A program made the translations under genes and the position numbers. The notes beneath the pieces are model-generated. The model was not told where the DNA came from. It did not search any database and saw only the letters and a list, made by a program, of their open reading frames with translations. Shown in pieces: positions 1 through 10,200 of a DNA stretch of 64,000 bases (the stretch's first letter is position 1; each line of letters begins with the position of its first letter). The stretch comes from Prevotella sp. GTDB taxonomy: Bacteria > Bacteroidota > Bacteroidia > Bacteroidales > Bacteroidaceae. The stretch is from assembly GCA_017474515.1 (NCBI GenBank), contig JAFVHN010000077.1, positions 1 through 64,000 on the forward strand, in the 5' to 3' direction.

Positions 1-118
1 GTTACAGGAGTTCGGGAGTTACAGGAGTTCAGACATTAGTCCTGAAGGCTCCCTATTCGTCAGTTTGCAGAGGTTGGAAGTATTGTCTGAACTCCTGAAC
101 TCCTGTAACTCCTGAACT
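1..118. repeat. Inverted array of GGAGTTCA/GGAGTTACA units
   Basis: The left arm (1-34) is a run of 8-9 bp units of the type GGAGTTCA/GGAGTTACA ending in GTTCAGACA. The right arm (84-118) is its inverse, beginning TTGTCTGAACTCC. About 50 bp of unrelated sequence separates them. The same arm sequences recur near 2431-2459, 2768-3009, 17034-17072 and 51641-51719. No coding potential is visible. The left edge may be cut by the window start. Confidence 0.8.
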
Positions 119-256
119 ACATCAACTTGAGAAAGTTGAGTAAAAAAAGTGTGCAAATGTACGAATTTATTTGCAAATCAACAACTTTTTGGCAGAAAAG
201 CGTGAAAGAGCCATCATTTTTGGCCCTTTCATGCCTATTTCTTCGCAAGAAATCAC

Positions 257-264
257 TAACTTTG
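257..264 (+). promoter_or_regulatory. -7 box (TAACTTTG) of the prolyl oligopeptidase gene
   Basis: TAACTTTG matches the Bacteroidota housekeeping -7 consensus TAnnTTTG and lies 34 bp before the start codon. No clear -33 TTTG was found at the usual spacing. Confidence 0.55.
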
Positions 265-298
265 CAGAAAGTTCCATCAATCAATCCGTTGACTCACT

Positions 299-2398
299 AT
301 GAAAAAAATCATCATGTCCACCATTCTCACCCTGCCCGCCCTTTCTTTGTCGGCGCAGCATTTCACTTATCCCGAGACGCCCCGCGACAACACCGTTGAC
401 CATTATTTCGGCGTTGCGGTGGCCGACCCCTACCGTTGGCTGGAGAACGACACCAGCCGCCAGACCGCCCAATGGGTGGAGGCGCAGAACGCGGTGACCG
501 GCCGCTACCTGAAAGGCATCAAGCAACGCGGCAAGTTGCTCAAGCGGCTCACCGAGGTGTCGAACTACGGCAAGGTGGGCACACCCTTCTGGCGCCGCGG
601 ACACTGGTACCAATACCGCAACGACGGCCTGCAGAACCAGAGCGTGCTCTACACCATGGAGGCGCCGGGCGCTGAGCAGCAGGTGTTTCTCGACCCCAAC
701 CGCCTGTCGGACGACGGCACCGTGGCGCTGAAGTCGCTCAACTTCTCGGCCGACGGCAAACACTGCGCCTACGCCATTTCGCGAAGCGGCAGCGACTGGA
801 TGGAGATTTATGTGATGGACGTGGCCACGCGACAACTGCTCACCGACCACATCCTCTGGTGCAAATTCTCGGGGCCGCAATGGTATAAGGACGGATTTTT
901 CTACAGCGCCTACGATGCCCCCACGGGCGGCAAGGAGTTTTCAAACGTGAACGAAACGCAGAAAATCTATTACCACAAACTGGGCACGCCCCAGTCGGCC
1001 GACGTGCTCTTCTACCAGAATCCGGCCCATCCCAAGCGCTTCTACAACGTGGAAGTGAGCGACGACGAGCAAATGATGTTCCTCTTCGAGAGCGGGGCCG
1101 GAGCCGGCAACAACCTCTTCGTGAGGGACTTGCGGCAGGAGGGCTCGCAATTCATACAAATGACCGGCGACATGGACAAGGAGTACTACCCCGTGGAAAC
1201 CATCGGCGACAAGATTTACCTGCTCACCAACGACGGCGCCCCGTGCAACCGCCTCATGGTGACCGACCTGCGCCATCCCGGTTTTTCTGAATGGCAGGAG
1301 CTAGTGGGTGAGTCTGCCGACGTGCTCGAGAGCGTCACCATGACCGACGGCAAGATGATTTTGGTGTATAGCAAAGACGCCTGCCACCACGCCTTCCTCT
1401 ACGACCTGCAAGGCCGCCGGTTGTCGGAGGTGCCCCTGCCCGGTGCCGGTAGCGTGGCCTTCCAGGGCCGCCGCGAGCAGAAGGAGTGTTTCTTCAGCTT
1501 CACCTCGTTCACCATGCCCGGCACCATTTATTCCTACGACACCAAGTCCAATGCCGTGGCACCCTTTGCCCAGCCCAAGGTGAACTTCCGGTTGTCGGAC
1601 TTCCAGACCGAGCAAATCTTCTTCAATAGCAAGGACGGCACGCGCATTCCCATGTTCATCACCTACAAGAAAGGGTTGCGCCGCAATGGCCGCAACCCCG
1701 TGTTGCTCTATGGCTACGGCGGCTTCAACATCTCGCTGCCGCCGTCGTTCTCGGCCACCCGCATCCCCTTCCTCGAAAGCGGCGGCATCTATGCCCAGGT
1801 GAACCTGCGCGGCGGTAGTGAGTACGGCGAAGAATGGCACCAGGCGGGCACGAAGATGCAGAAGCAGAACGTGTTCGACGACTTCATAGCGGCCGCCGAA
1901 TACCTTATTGCCCAGGACTACACCTCGAAGGAAAAGATTGCCATTCAGGGCGGTAGCAACGGCGGACTGCTCGTCGGCGCGTGCATGACGCAACGGCCCG
2001 ACCTCTTCGCCGTGGCCATTCCGCAGGTGGGCGTCATGGACATGCTGCGCTACCACCTGTTCACCATCGGCTGGAACTGGGCCAGCGACTACGGCACGAG
2101 CGCCGACTCGAAGGAAATGTTTGAATACCTGCGCGCTTATTCGCCCCTTCACAACCTGAAGCCGGGCACCCGCTACCCCGCCACCCTGGTGACCACCGCC
2201 GACCACGACGACCGCGTGGTGCCCGCCCACTCGTTCAAGTTTGCCGCCACCTTGCAACATTGTAGCGACGGCACCACCCCCACCCTCATCCGCATTGACA
2301 GCAAGGCCGGCCACGGCTCGGGAAAACCGCTGGCCAAGGTGCTGGAGGAACAGGCCGACATCTACGGATTCATCATGCACAACCTGGGGATGAAGTAA
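299..2398 (+). CDS. Secreted prolyl oligopeptidase (S9A family)
   Basis: This is a serine peptidase expected to cut short peptides after proline. The 699-residue length is normal for the family (about 700). A signal peptide (MKKIIMSTILTLPALSLSAQ) predicts export to the periplasm or beyond. The N-terminal half is the beta-propeller and the C-terminal third the alpha/beta hydrolase domain. The catalytic set is visible: Ser553 in GGSNGGLL, Asp637 in DHDDRVVP and His672 in AGHGSGKP. The ATG is chosen because the signal peptide follows it directly and a -7 box lies upstream. It stands alone, flanked by repeat-rich DNA on both sides. Confidence 0.93.
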   Translation: MKKIIMSTILTLPALSLSAQHFTYPETPRDNTVDHYFGVAVADPYRWLENDTSRQTAQWVEAQNAVTGRYLKGIKQRGKLLKRLTEVSNYGKVGTPFWRRGHWYQYRNDGLQNQSVLYTMEAPGAEQQVFLDPNRLSDDGTVALKSLNFSADGKHCAYAISRSGSDWMEIYVMDVATRQLLTDHILWCKFSGPQWYKDGFFYSAYDAPTGGKEFSNVNETQKIYYHKLGTPQSADVLFYQNPAHPKRFYNVEVSDDEQMMFLFESGAGAGNNLFVRDLRQEGSQFIQMTGDMDKEYYPVETIGDKIYLLTNDGAPCNRLMVTDLRHPGFSEWQELVGESADVLESVTMTDGKMILVYSKDACHHAFLYDLQGRRLSEVPLPGAGSVAFQGRREQKECFFSFTSFTMPGTIYSYDTKSNAVAPFAQPKVNFRLSDFQTEQIFFNSKDGTRIPMFITYKKGLRRNGRNPVLLYGYGGFNISLPPSFSATRIPFLESGGIYAQVNLRGGSEYGEEWHQAGTKMQKQNVFDDFIAAAEYLIAQDYTSKEKIAIQGGSNGGLLVGACMTQRPDLFAVAIPQVGVMDMLRYHLFTIGWNWASDYGTSADSKEMFEYLRAYSPLHNLKPGTRYPATLVTTADHDDRVVPAHSFKFAATLQHCSDGTTPTLIRIDSKAGHGSGKPLAKVLEEQADIYGFIMHNLGMK

Positions 2399-2430
2399 AC
2401 GTCGTTCAGGATGCGCAGGCGTGAGGCGGT

Positions 2431-2459
2431 CAGGAATTCGGGAGTACGGGAGTTCATAC
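2431..2459. repeat. Single arm of the GGAGTTCA repeat family
   Basis: CAGGAATTCGGGAGTACGGG and the following AGTTCAT match the left-arm units at 1-34. No inverse arm lies close by. Confidence 0.55.
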
Positions 2460-2532
2460 AAAACGAATAACCGTTGAGGGAAACGCAGCGGGTGTATTTT
2501 TATGCAATTCGCGATTTTCTTGCAAATAAAGC

Positions 2533-2604
2533 CAGTCCAAACCGCATCCTACTCCAGTCCAAGCCGCATCCGACTGCAGTCCAGACCGCATCCGACTGCA
2601 GTCC
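2533..2604. repeat. 22 bp tandem repeat (CAGTCCAnnCCGCATCCnACT)
   Basis: Three full 22 bp units (2533-2554, 2555-2576, 2577-2598) and the start of a fourth follow each other with only a few substitutions. The same unit in the opposite orientation forms an array at 55886-56002. The repeat is open in more than one frame, which explains the short open frames here; I do not call them genes. Confidence 0.85.
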
Positions 2605-2767
2605 TACTTACGGACGACTTGCAGAAGGACTGGATTTTCCGCACGTCAAACCATTGTTTTTCAGCACATTATTCCCAATCTCCCGGCACGTCGTTCTTAG
2701 GCGTTTCATGCCATTATGAATAACGGAGTGAAATTGGTGTATATTTACTCAATTTTCGAAAGTTGAT

Positions 2768-3064
2768 GGAGTTCAGGAGTTACAGGAGTTCAGGAGTTCA
2801 GACAATACTTCCAACTCCTTAAAAGTGAAAAGTTAAAAGTGAAAAGTGAAGAGTGAAAAGTGAAAAATAAAGCCCCCTCTAATCCCCCCTTGGGGGGAAG
2901 ACGTACGGCCCAAAGGCTCTCCTCCTTACGAGAGGGGCCGGGGGTGGGCAAAAAAAAGGCTGCCGCTAGAACTATCGTCTGAACTCCCGAACTCCCGAAC
3001 TCCTGAACTACTTATAACAGATAACTCATATAACTAAAAATTGCCTTTTAGCTCCTGTAACTCC
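2768..3064. repeat. Long inverted GGAGTTCA repeat with AT-rich and GC-rich filler
   Basis: The left arm (2768-2810) carries four GGAGTTCA/GGAGTTACA units ending in TTCAGACAATACT. The right arm (2974-3009) is the inverse, GTCTGAACTCCCGAACTCCC and onward. Between them are AAAAGTGAAAAGT-type repeats (2820-2868), a GC-rich stretch and GGCTGCCGC at 2959-2967. A further CTCCTGTAACTCC lies at 3052-3064. The gap 2399-3127 therefore holds repeats only; I see no gene in it. Confidence 0.7.
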
Positions 3065-3127
3065 AAAAAGTTGAGCGAATGCGAAAATAAATTTATCCTC
3101 AAAACGAAATAATAAACCGTAAAAAAC

Positions 3128-4315
3128 ATGGAGCTTTTGTCGCCAGCCACCCTCCGCTTCATTGCCGCCCACCGCGAGGACGACGTGCAACGCCTGGCCC
3201 TGTCGGCGGGGAAACACGACGACGTGGACCTTCCGGCGGCGCTCGGGCAGATTGCCGCCTGGCAAACGGCACGCCGCAAGCTGCCCTCATGGGCGGCCAC
3301 CGACGGTCTGCTCTTTCCCCCGCGCCTGGCCATGGAGCAATGCTCGTCGGAAACAACGGCCCGCTACAAAGCCCGGCTGGCGGAACGGCTGGCGGGAGGC
3401 GGAACGCTGGTGGACCTGACGGGAGGCTTCGGCGTGGACTTCGCGTTCATGGCGAAGGCGTTCACAAAGGCCGTGTATGTGGAACGGCAGGAGGTGCTCT
3501 GCCAAGTGGCACGCCACAATTTCCCACTTCTCGGCATTGCCCGGGCGCAGGTGGTTTGCGGCGAGGCGGAGGACTTTCTGACCAACATGCCGCACGCCGA
3601 CCTCATCTACCTGGACCCCGCACGCCGCGACGACCACGGCCGGCGCACCTTCGCCATTGCCGATTGCACGCCCGACGTGGCTGCCCTCTCGCCCCGGCTC
3701 TTGCAAAAGGCCGGCCATGTGGTGGTGAAGCTCTCGCCCATGCTCGACTGGCACAAGGCGGCGGCCGACCTGGGGCACCATGTAGCGGAAATACACATCG
3801 TGGCCACCGCCAACGAGTGCAAGGAGCTGCTCTTGGTGATGCGGGCAACCCACCAAGGCGAACCCCTGCTGACCTGCGTCAACGACGACCAGGAAACGGC
3901 GCTGCCCGCCGATGGCGCCGCGCAAACCTTTGAAAATGTGGGATATGACGGCCAGCAATACCTCTTTGAACCCAATGCCGCACTGATGAAGGCGGGGTGC
4001 TTCGCATGGCTCGGCAACACCTTCGGCCTGAACATCCTCGACCCCAACAGCCACCTGTTTGCGGGCAACGACTCCTGCCCGGCCTTTCCCGGTCGCCGTT
4101 TCCGCATTAAAAGCGTGAGCACCATGAACAAGAAGCAGTTGCGCACCGCTTTGCGCGACATCTCGCAGGCCAATGTGTCGGTCAGGAATTTCCCCCTTTC
4201 GGCACAAGACCTGCGGCAACGGCTGAAGTTGCGCGACGGCGGCGACACCTACATCTTCGGCACCACCTGCCGGAAGGCCGGGCACATTGTCTTCGTTTGC
4301 AAAAAAACATCCTGA
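3128..4315 (+). CDS. Class I SAM-dependent methyltransferase with THUMP-like C-terminal domain
   Basis: This is a 395-residue cytoplasmic protein with no signal peptide. The SAM-binding motif I is DLTGGFGVD (96-104), and YLDPARRD (161-168) is the catalytic-loop type motif of this Bacteroidota family. The N-terminal ~85 residues look helical, and the C-terminal ~130 residues correspond to the THUMP-like domain found in its relatives. An RNA substrate is likely because of that domain, but nothing in the sequence identifies the RNA or the base. The ATG is the first in frame and directly follows AT-rich intergenic DNA. Confidence 0.8.
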   Translation: MELLSPATLRFIAAHREDDVQRLALSAGKHDDVDLPAALGQIAAWQTARRKLPSWAATDGLLFPPRLAMEQCSSETTARYKARLAERLAGGGTLVDLTGGFGVDFAFMAKAFTKAVYVERQEVLCQVARHNFPLLGIARAQVVCGEAEDFLTNMPHADLIYLDPARRDDHGRRTFAIADCTPDVAALSPRLLQKAGHVVVKLSPMLDWHKAAADLGHHVAEIHIVATANECKELLLVMRATHQGEPLLTCVNDDQETALPADGAAQTFENVGYDGQQYLFEPNAALMKAGCFAWLGNTFGLNILDPNSHLFAGNDSCPAFPGRRFRIKSVSTMNKKQLRTALRDISQANVSVRNFPLSAQDLRQRLKLRDGGDTYIFGTTCRKAGHIVFVCKKTS

Positions 4316-4403
4316 CACCTTATAAAATAAGTACAAGACCGGCTTCTCAGCGTCATTATAAAAAATGGCTGACGACATTTAAAAGGTGAAAAAGTGAATT
4401 AGA

Positions 4404-7244
4404 ATGAAAAAAACTACCAAGCGGATTTTGGCCATGCTGACCGCCCTCACCATCGGCATGGCGGCCCCGGCACAAGGCCCCGGCACGGAGCGCATCTACC
4501 TGAGCGGCACCGGATGCGACGACATGGTGGCATGGCAATTCAAGTGTACCGACGGGCGCAACGCCGGACAATGGACCGAGATTGGCGTGCCCTCGTGTTG
4601 GGAATTGCAGGGCTTCGGCACCTACCAGTACGGCATGCGCTTCTACGGAAAGGCCACGCCCGAGGGCATTGCCGACGAACAGGGGCTCTACAGATACGAC
4701 TTCCTGCTACCACAGGAGTGGCAGGGGCGGCAGATTGTGCTCACCTTCGAGGCCGTCATGACCGACGCCACCGTGACCATCAACGGGCGAAAGGCGGGCA
4801 GCGGCCTCCATCAGGGGGGCTTCACGCGCTTTTCGTTCGACGTTTCCGACCGCATCTTCTTCGGAAAGAAAAAGAACCGGCTGGAGGTCACCGTGGCCAA
4901 AGAAAGTGCCAGCGAGCAGGTGAACATGGCCGAACGGCGGGCCGACTACTGGAACTTCGGGGGCATCTGGAGGCCGGTGTTCATTGAGGCCAGGCCCATG
5001 CTCAACATCCGACGCGTGGCCATCGATGCACGCGCCGACGGACGGTTCATGGCCGACGTGTTCCTCAGCCGCGCCCTTCCCGGCGGTGCACTAAGCGTGA
5101 ACATCGTTGACGCGAAAGGAAAAACGGTGGCCACGGGAAAAGACGTTCAAATAGCCGGCGACAACGCCAAGGTGGATTTCCAAGTGAAAGCCCCCCTGAC
5201 GTGGACCGCCGAGACGCCCAACCTCCACACCGCCGTGTTCATGTTGAAAGACGCGCAGGGAAAAACGCTCCACGTGGAGCGCCAGCGCTTCGGCTTCAGG
5301 ACCATAGAATACCGCCACTCGTATGACGGCGACGGCGACGACGGCGTGTTCGTCAACGGTAGGAAAGTCATCATGAAAGGCGTCAACCGCCACTCCTTCA
5401 GGCCCGAGACGGGGCGCACGCTCTCCAAGGCCAAGAACATTGAGGACGTGAAGCTCATCAAGTCGATGAACATGAACGCCGTGAGGCTCAGCCACTATCC
5501 CGCCGACCCGGAATTCCTGGATGCCTGCGACTCCCTGGGGCTTTACGTGGAATGTGAGTTGCCGGGCTGGCACTGGGCACATGCCACGGTGAACGGCACA
5601 CAACTGGTGGAGGAAATGGTGACGCGCGACGTCAACCATCCCAGCATCCTTTTCTGGAGCAACGGCAACGAGGGCGGCTTCAACTACGAACTGGAACCCG
5701 CGTTCCACCGCTTCGACCCTCAGCAGCGCGTGGTGCTTTATCCCTGGGCCAACCGCAACGGCTTTGAAACCAAGCACTACCGCTCGTGGGGGGAAACGGC
5801 GGAATACATGCGTCAAAAGGAAATTTTCATGCCCACGGAATTCCTGCACGGCCTCTACGACGGGGGTCACGGCGCCGGACTTTATGACTACTGGCAACTT
5901 ATGATGAGCAATCCCAGGTGCGCCGGTGGCTTCCTCTGGGACCTTCAGGACCAAGGCGTGATGCGCACCGACCAAGACGGGCTCATCGATTGCATGGGCA
6001 ACTTCGGCGCCGACGGCATCGTGGGACCTCACGGGGAAAAAGAGGCCTCCTTCTATACCATCAAGGACGTGTGGTCGCCATTGCAAATAACGCTCCACGA
6101 GAGGTATCTCACGCTTAAGAATTGCTACGACTTCACCAACCTGAAGGATTGTAAAATCACTTGGAAATACCTCGACATGCCCGCGCCGGGTGATGCCAAG
6201 ACCACGGTGAGAAGCCAAGGCACGCTGCCCGCCGTGGACCTTGAACCGCACACTCAGACCGCCGTTGCCCTGCCCCGGGGCGAGGGCGACGTGCTACAAA
6301 TAACGGCCACCGGTCCCGACGGGAACGAAATCCACACCTGGGCCTTCAACACCGCCCCCGCCCTTTCGTCAACTTCAGCCCCCGATGCCGCAAAAACGTT
6401 GCAGCCCCTCGCCGCCGAAGAGGACACGGAAACCCTCACCATCAGCGCACAAGACCGGAAATACGTGTTTTGCAAAAAGACGGGAAGGCTGAAGAGAGTC
6501 GTCACCCGCCGCGGCACCGTCAGCCTTTCCGACGGCCCCCGTCTGAGGGCCGCCAAGCGCGCCGACCGTTCGCAAGACGGTTTCTACAACCACGACGACA
6601 AAGAGGCGTTCAGCAAAAAGACCCTCTACACCGAATATGCCGACCAAGGTGCGTTCGCCGGCTTCACGAAAGACGACGGACAACTCGTCGCCAACTACAT
6701 TCACGGCAGTCTCGACAAGGTTGTCTGGACTTTCCTCGACAACGGCGAGGTGGACGTGAAAGCCTTTTATAACTTCAACGGCGTGGTGGATATTTTCGGC
6801 ATTTCCTTCGATTATCCCGAAACGCTGGTGAAGAGCAAGGCATGGGTGGGAAAAGGCCCCCAGCGCGTGTGGCAGAACCGCATGCACGGACCGCAATACG
6901 GCTGGTGGCAAAACGATTACAACGACCCCGTGCCGGCCGAAAGCTGGGACTACCCCGAGTTTAAAGGCTACTTCGCCGACGTGCTTTGGATGCAAATTGA
7001 AACCGGCGAGGGAACCATCCTGATGCGGCCGCAACAAGGAGAGGAAACCTTCGTGGGAGTCTATGAGCCGCGCGACGGCCGCGACCACCTTCTCTATGAC
7101 CTGCCGCACACGGGCCTCTCGCTACTGACGGTCATTCCCGCCGTGCGCAACAAAGTGAACACTACCGACCTCAACGGCCCTTCGGCCCAGCCGCAATGGG
7201 TGAAGGGCAAAGGCAGCCTGCAACTGTCACTCAGATTCGACTAA
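4404..7244 (+). CDS. Glycoside hydrolase family 2, beta-galactosidase-like, secreted
   Basis: This 946-residue enzyme has a signal peptide ending near APAQG. The GH2 order is visible: sugar-binding jelly roll (about 30-190, YRYDFLLP and WNFGGIWRPVF), immunoglobulin-like domain (about 190-300), TIM barrel (about 300-590) and a C-terminal beta-galactosidase small-chain-like domain. The acid/base is probably Glu423 (SNGNEGG) and the nucleophile Glu479 (PTEFLHGLYDGG). It is the first gene of a same-strand enzyme run; the next start codon follows one base after the stop. Beta-galactosidase activity on pectic side chains is an inference from context; other GH2 specificities are possible. Confidence 0.85.
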   Translation: MKKTTKRILAMLTALTIGMAAPAQGPGTERIYLSGTGCDDMVAWQFKCTDGRNAGQWTEIGVPSCWELQGFGTYQYGMRFYGKATPEGIADEQGLYRYDFLLPQEWQGRQIVLTFEAVMTDATVTINGRKAGSGLHQGGFTRFSFDVSDRIFFGKKKNRLEVTVAKESASEQVNMAERRADYWNFGGIWRPVFIEARPMLNIRRVAIDARADGRFMADVFLSRALPGGALSVNIVDAKGKTVATGKDVQIAGDNAKVDFQVKAPLTWTAETPNLHTAVFMLKDAQGKTLHVERQRFGFRTIEYRHSYDGDGDDGVFVNGRKVIMKGVNRHSFRPETGRTLSKAKNIEDVKLIKSMNMNAVRLSHYPADPEFLDACDSLGLYVECELPGWHWAHATVNGTQLVEEMVTRDVNHPSILFWSNGNEGGFNYELEPAFHRFDPQQRVVLYPWANRNGFETKHYRSWGETAEYMRQKEIFMPTEFLHGLYDGGHGAGLYDYWQLMMSNPRCAGGFLWDLQDQGVMRTDQDGLIDCMGNFGADGIVGPHGEKEASFYTIKDVWSPLQITLHERYLTLKNCYDFTNLKDCKITWKYLDMPAPGDAKTTVRSQGTLPAVDLEPHTQTAVALPRGEGDVLQITATGPDGNEIHTWAFNTAPALSSTSAPDAAKTLQPLAAEEDTETLTISAQDRKYVFCKKTGRLKRVVTRRGTVSLSDGPRLRAAKRADRSQDGFYNHDDKEAFSKKTLYTEYADQGAFAGFTKDDGQLVANYIHGSLDKVVWTFLDNGEVDVKAFYNFNGVVDIFGISFDYPETLVKSKAWVGKGPQRVWQNRMHGPQYGWWQNDYNDPVPAESWDYPEFKGYFADVLWMQIETGEGTILMRPQQGEETFVGVYEPRDGRDHLLYDLPHTGLSLLTVIPAVRNKVNTTDLNGPSAQPQWVKGKGSLQLSLRFD

Positions 7245-7245
7245 G

Positions 7246-10200
7246 ATGAAAAAACTCCTCGCCCTTTTTCTTCTGCTCCCCCTTTCTTTCATCTGTGACG
7301 CATCAACATTGCAATCAGACGAACCGGCGCGACCCTGGACCTTCTGGTACTGGATGTACGGCGCCGTGTCGGCCGAGGGCATTCGCGCCGACCTGAAAGC
7401 CATGAAAGATGCCGGGCTGGAGGGCTGCTACCTCATGCCCATCCGCGGCAACCAGGAGCGCCCGGAACACGGCGGAGAGGCGCAACAATTGTCGGAAACC
7501 TTCTGGAAGATGGTGGACCTGGCCTTGCAACAAGCCGACTCTCTGGGGCTGAAGATGGGCATTCACATCTGCGACGGTTTCGCATTGGCTGGCGGACCGT
7601 GGATTACGCCCGAGGAGTCGATGCAAAAAGTCATCTGGGCCGACACCCTCGTGGTGGTGGGAAAACGCGGACAGGCCGCCGTCGCCCTGCCGCCCGTCAA
7701 AGGCCATGACGGTTTTTTCCGCGACATAGCAACCTTTGCCGTCAGTGCCGAGGAGCCGTTGCCCGAACCGATTATCACCGGCACCATAGCGCAAGACGAG
7801 GGCGGCACCTTCCGCTCGCGTGAGCCCGGCTACATAGAATTTTCCTACGACGAGGCGCAGACCGTGCGCTGCCTTGAGGTCATTCCCAGCGGCAACAACC
7901 TTCAGGCACAACGGTTGCTGGTACAGGCCAGCGACGACGGCATCCTGTTCCGCAATGTCCGCCAGCTCATTCCGCCGCGCCAGGGGTGGCAAAACACCGA
8001 TTGCAACTACACCTTCTCGCTTCCCGAGACCACGGCCACCCATTTCCGCTTCACCTGGACCCCCGAAGGCACCGAGCCGGGCAGTGAAGACCTCGACGCG
8101 GGGAAATGGGCTCCCACACTGAAAATCAAGGAACTGCGCCTCTCAGCCGACCCGCGCATCGACCTTTACGAAGGGAAGAGCGGTGCCGTGTGGCGAATAG
8201 CCCCGCGCGACACCTCCGCCGCGGTCAGCGCCAATCGCCGTTTGCCACAGGTCATTCCGCTCACCGAGGGCACACGCCTTCCCCCGGGGCGCTGGCGAAT
8301 CCTGCGTTTTGCACACACCTCCACCGCACATTCCAACGCCACCGGCGGCGGTGCCAAGGGCCTGGAATGCGACAAATTCTCGGCCCAGGCCGTGGGCAAG
8401 CAGCTCGACAACTGGTACGCCCTGTTCAAGCAACGGCCAAACTCGCACGTCATCACTTGCATGCACGTGGACTCCTGGGAGTGCGGAAGCCAGAACTGGT
8501 CGGCCGCTTTCCCCGACGAATTCCAGAAACGGCGCGGCTACGACCTGCTGCCCTTCATGCCCGTGTTTGCGGGCATTCCGATGGAAAACGACGAGCAGGT
8601 GCTCGCCGACATCCGCCAGACCATCGGCGACCTTCTCAACGACGTCTTCTTCACCACCGTCAGCGCCCGTGCCCGACGTTACGGCGTGCAGCTCTCGGCC
8701 GAAAGCGTGGCCCCCACGATGGTGTCCGACGGCATGGCCCACTACCGATATGCCGACGTGCCGATGGGCGAATTTTGGCTCCATTCCCCCACCCACGACA
8801 AGCCCAACGACATGCTCGACGCCATCAGCAGCGCCCATGTCTATGGCAAAAACATCGTCCAGGCGGAGGCTTTCACCGAAGTGCGCGGCGTGTGGAACGA
8901 AACGCCGGCCATGCTCAAGCCGCTCCTCGACCGCCAGTTTGCCTTGGGCGTCAACCGCCTGTTCTTCCACGTCTTCACACATAATCCGTGGCCCGGCCGC
9001 CGTCCCGGCATGACGCTCGACGGCATCGGCCTCTTCTTCCAGCGCGACCAGACATGGTTTCCCGAGGCCCGCGCCCTTACCGACTACATCACCCGTTGCT
9101 CCCAGTTGCTCCAGAAAGGCCGCCCCGTGGCCGACATCGCCGTATATACCGGCGAGGAGATGCCGCGCCGCGCCCTCACCCCCGACCGCCTGGTGCCAAT
9201 GCTTCCCGGATTGTTCGGAGCCGACCGCGTGGCAAGCGAGCGCCGCCGCCTGGAGAACGCCGGCTGCCCCATGGAGGAGTCGCCCGTCGGCGTGCGCCAT
9301 TCCGCCGGCATCCTCGACCTGAAGGACTGGGTGAACGCGCTCCACGGCTACCAATACGACTCCATGAACCCCGACGCACTCCTTCAGCCCTTCACCCACC
9401 GCCTGCTGGTGGTTCCCGAAAATGCCGTGGTGGGACCGACCGCCAGGGCACGCATCGAGGAGCTGAAACGCCAGGGCGTGGCCGTCATCGACCGTCCGTT
9501 CCAGGGCGAAGACCTGTCATCGTTCGGCATTGAGCGCGACGTCATCCTGCCCGAAAACATGGCCTACACCCACCGCCACAACGGTGAGTTCGGCGAAATT
9601 TACTTCCTTTCCAACCAGGAGGCCCGCGAGCGCACCGTCACCGTCTCGTTCCGCGCCGGAGCCTATTCCGACGTGGCCATCTACAACCCCCTGACCGACC
9701 GCTACACGGTCATCGACGGCTGCCCGGTGAACAATCCGCGCACCGAGTTGTCGCTGACTTTTCCCGCCTACGGGTCGTTGTTCGTATGCCTCTCTAGTGG
9801 TGTGGACTACCGCGGTGCCGACCATCGGCCCGTGCCCGTCACGACATGCCTGCACCAGCGCAGGCCCACCGATAATGTGTCGTGGAAACTCACTGGCGGA
9901 TGGGATATTACGTTCCGCGAGAACGGCCTCACCCTCCACACCGACACCCTCTTCGACTGGAGCCGCCACCCGGCCGACAGCATCCGCTACTTCAGCGGCC
10001 ACGCCCGCTATGCCACCACCCTGAAAATCAAGGGCCGGCCGGCGAGCACTGTGCTCCGCCTGGGCACCGTGTGCGACGTGGCCCACGTCTGGGTGAACGG
10101 CACCGATTGCGGCATCCTCTGGACAGACCCCTTCGAGGTGGACATCACCCCGGCCCTGCGGAAGGGCAAAAACCGTTTGGAGATAGAGGTGGTGAACACC

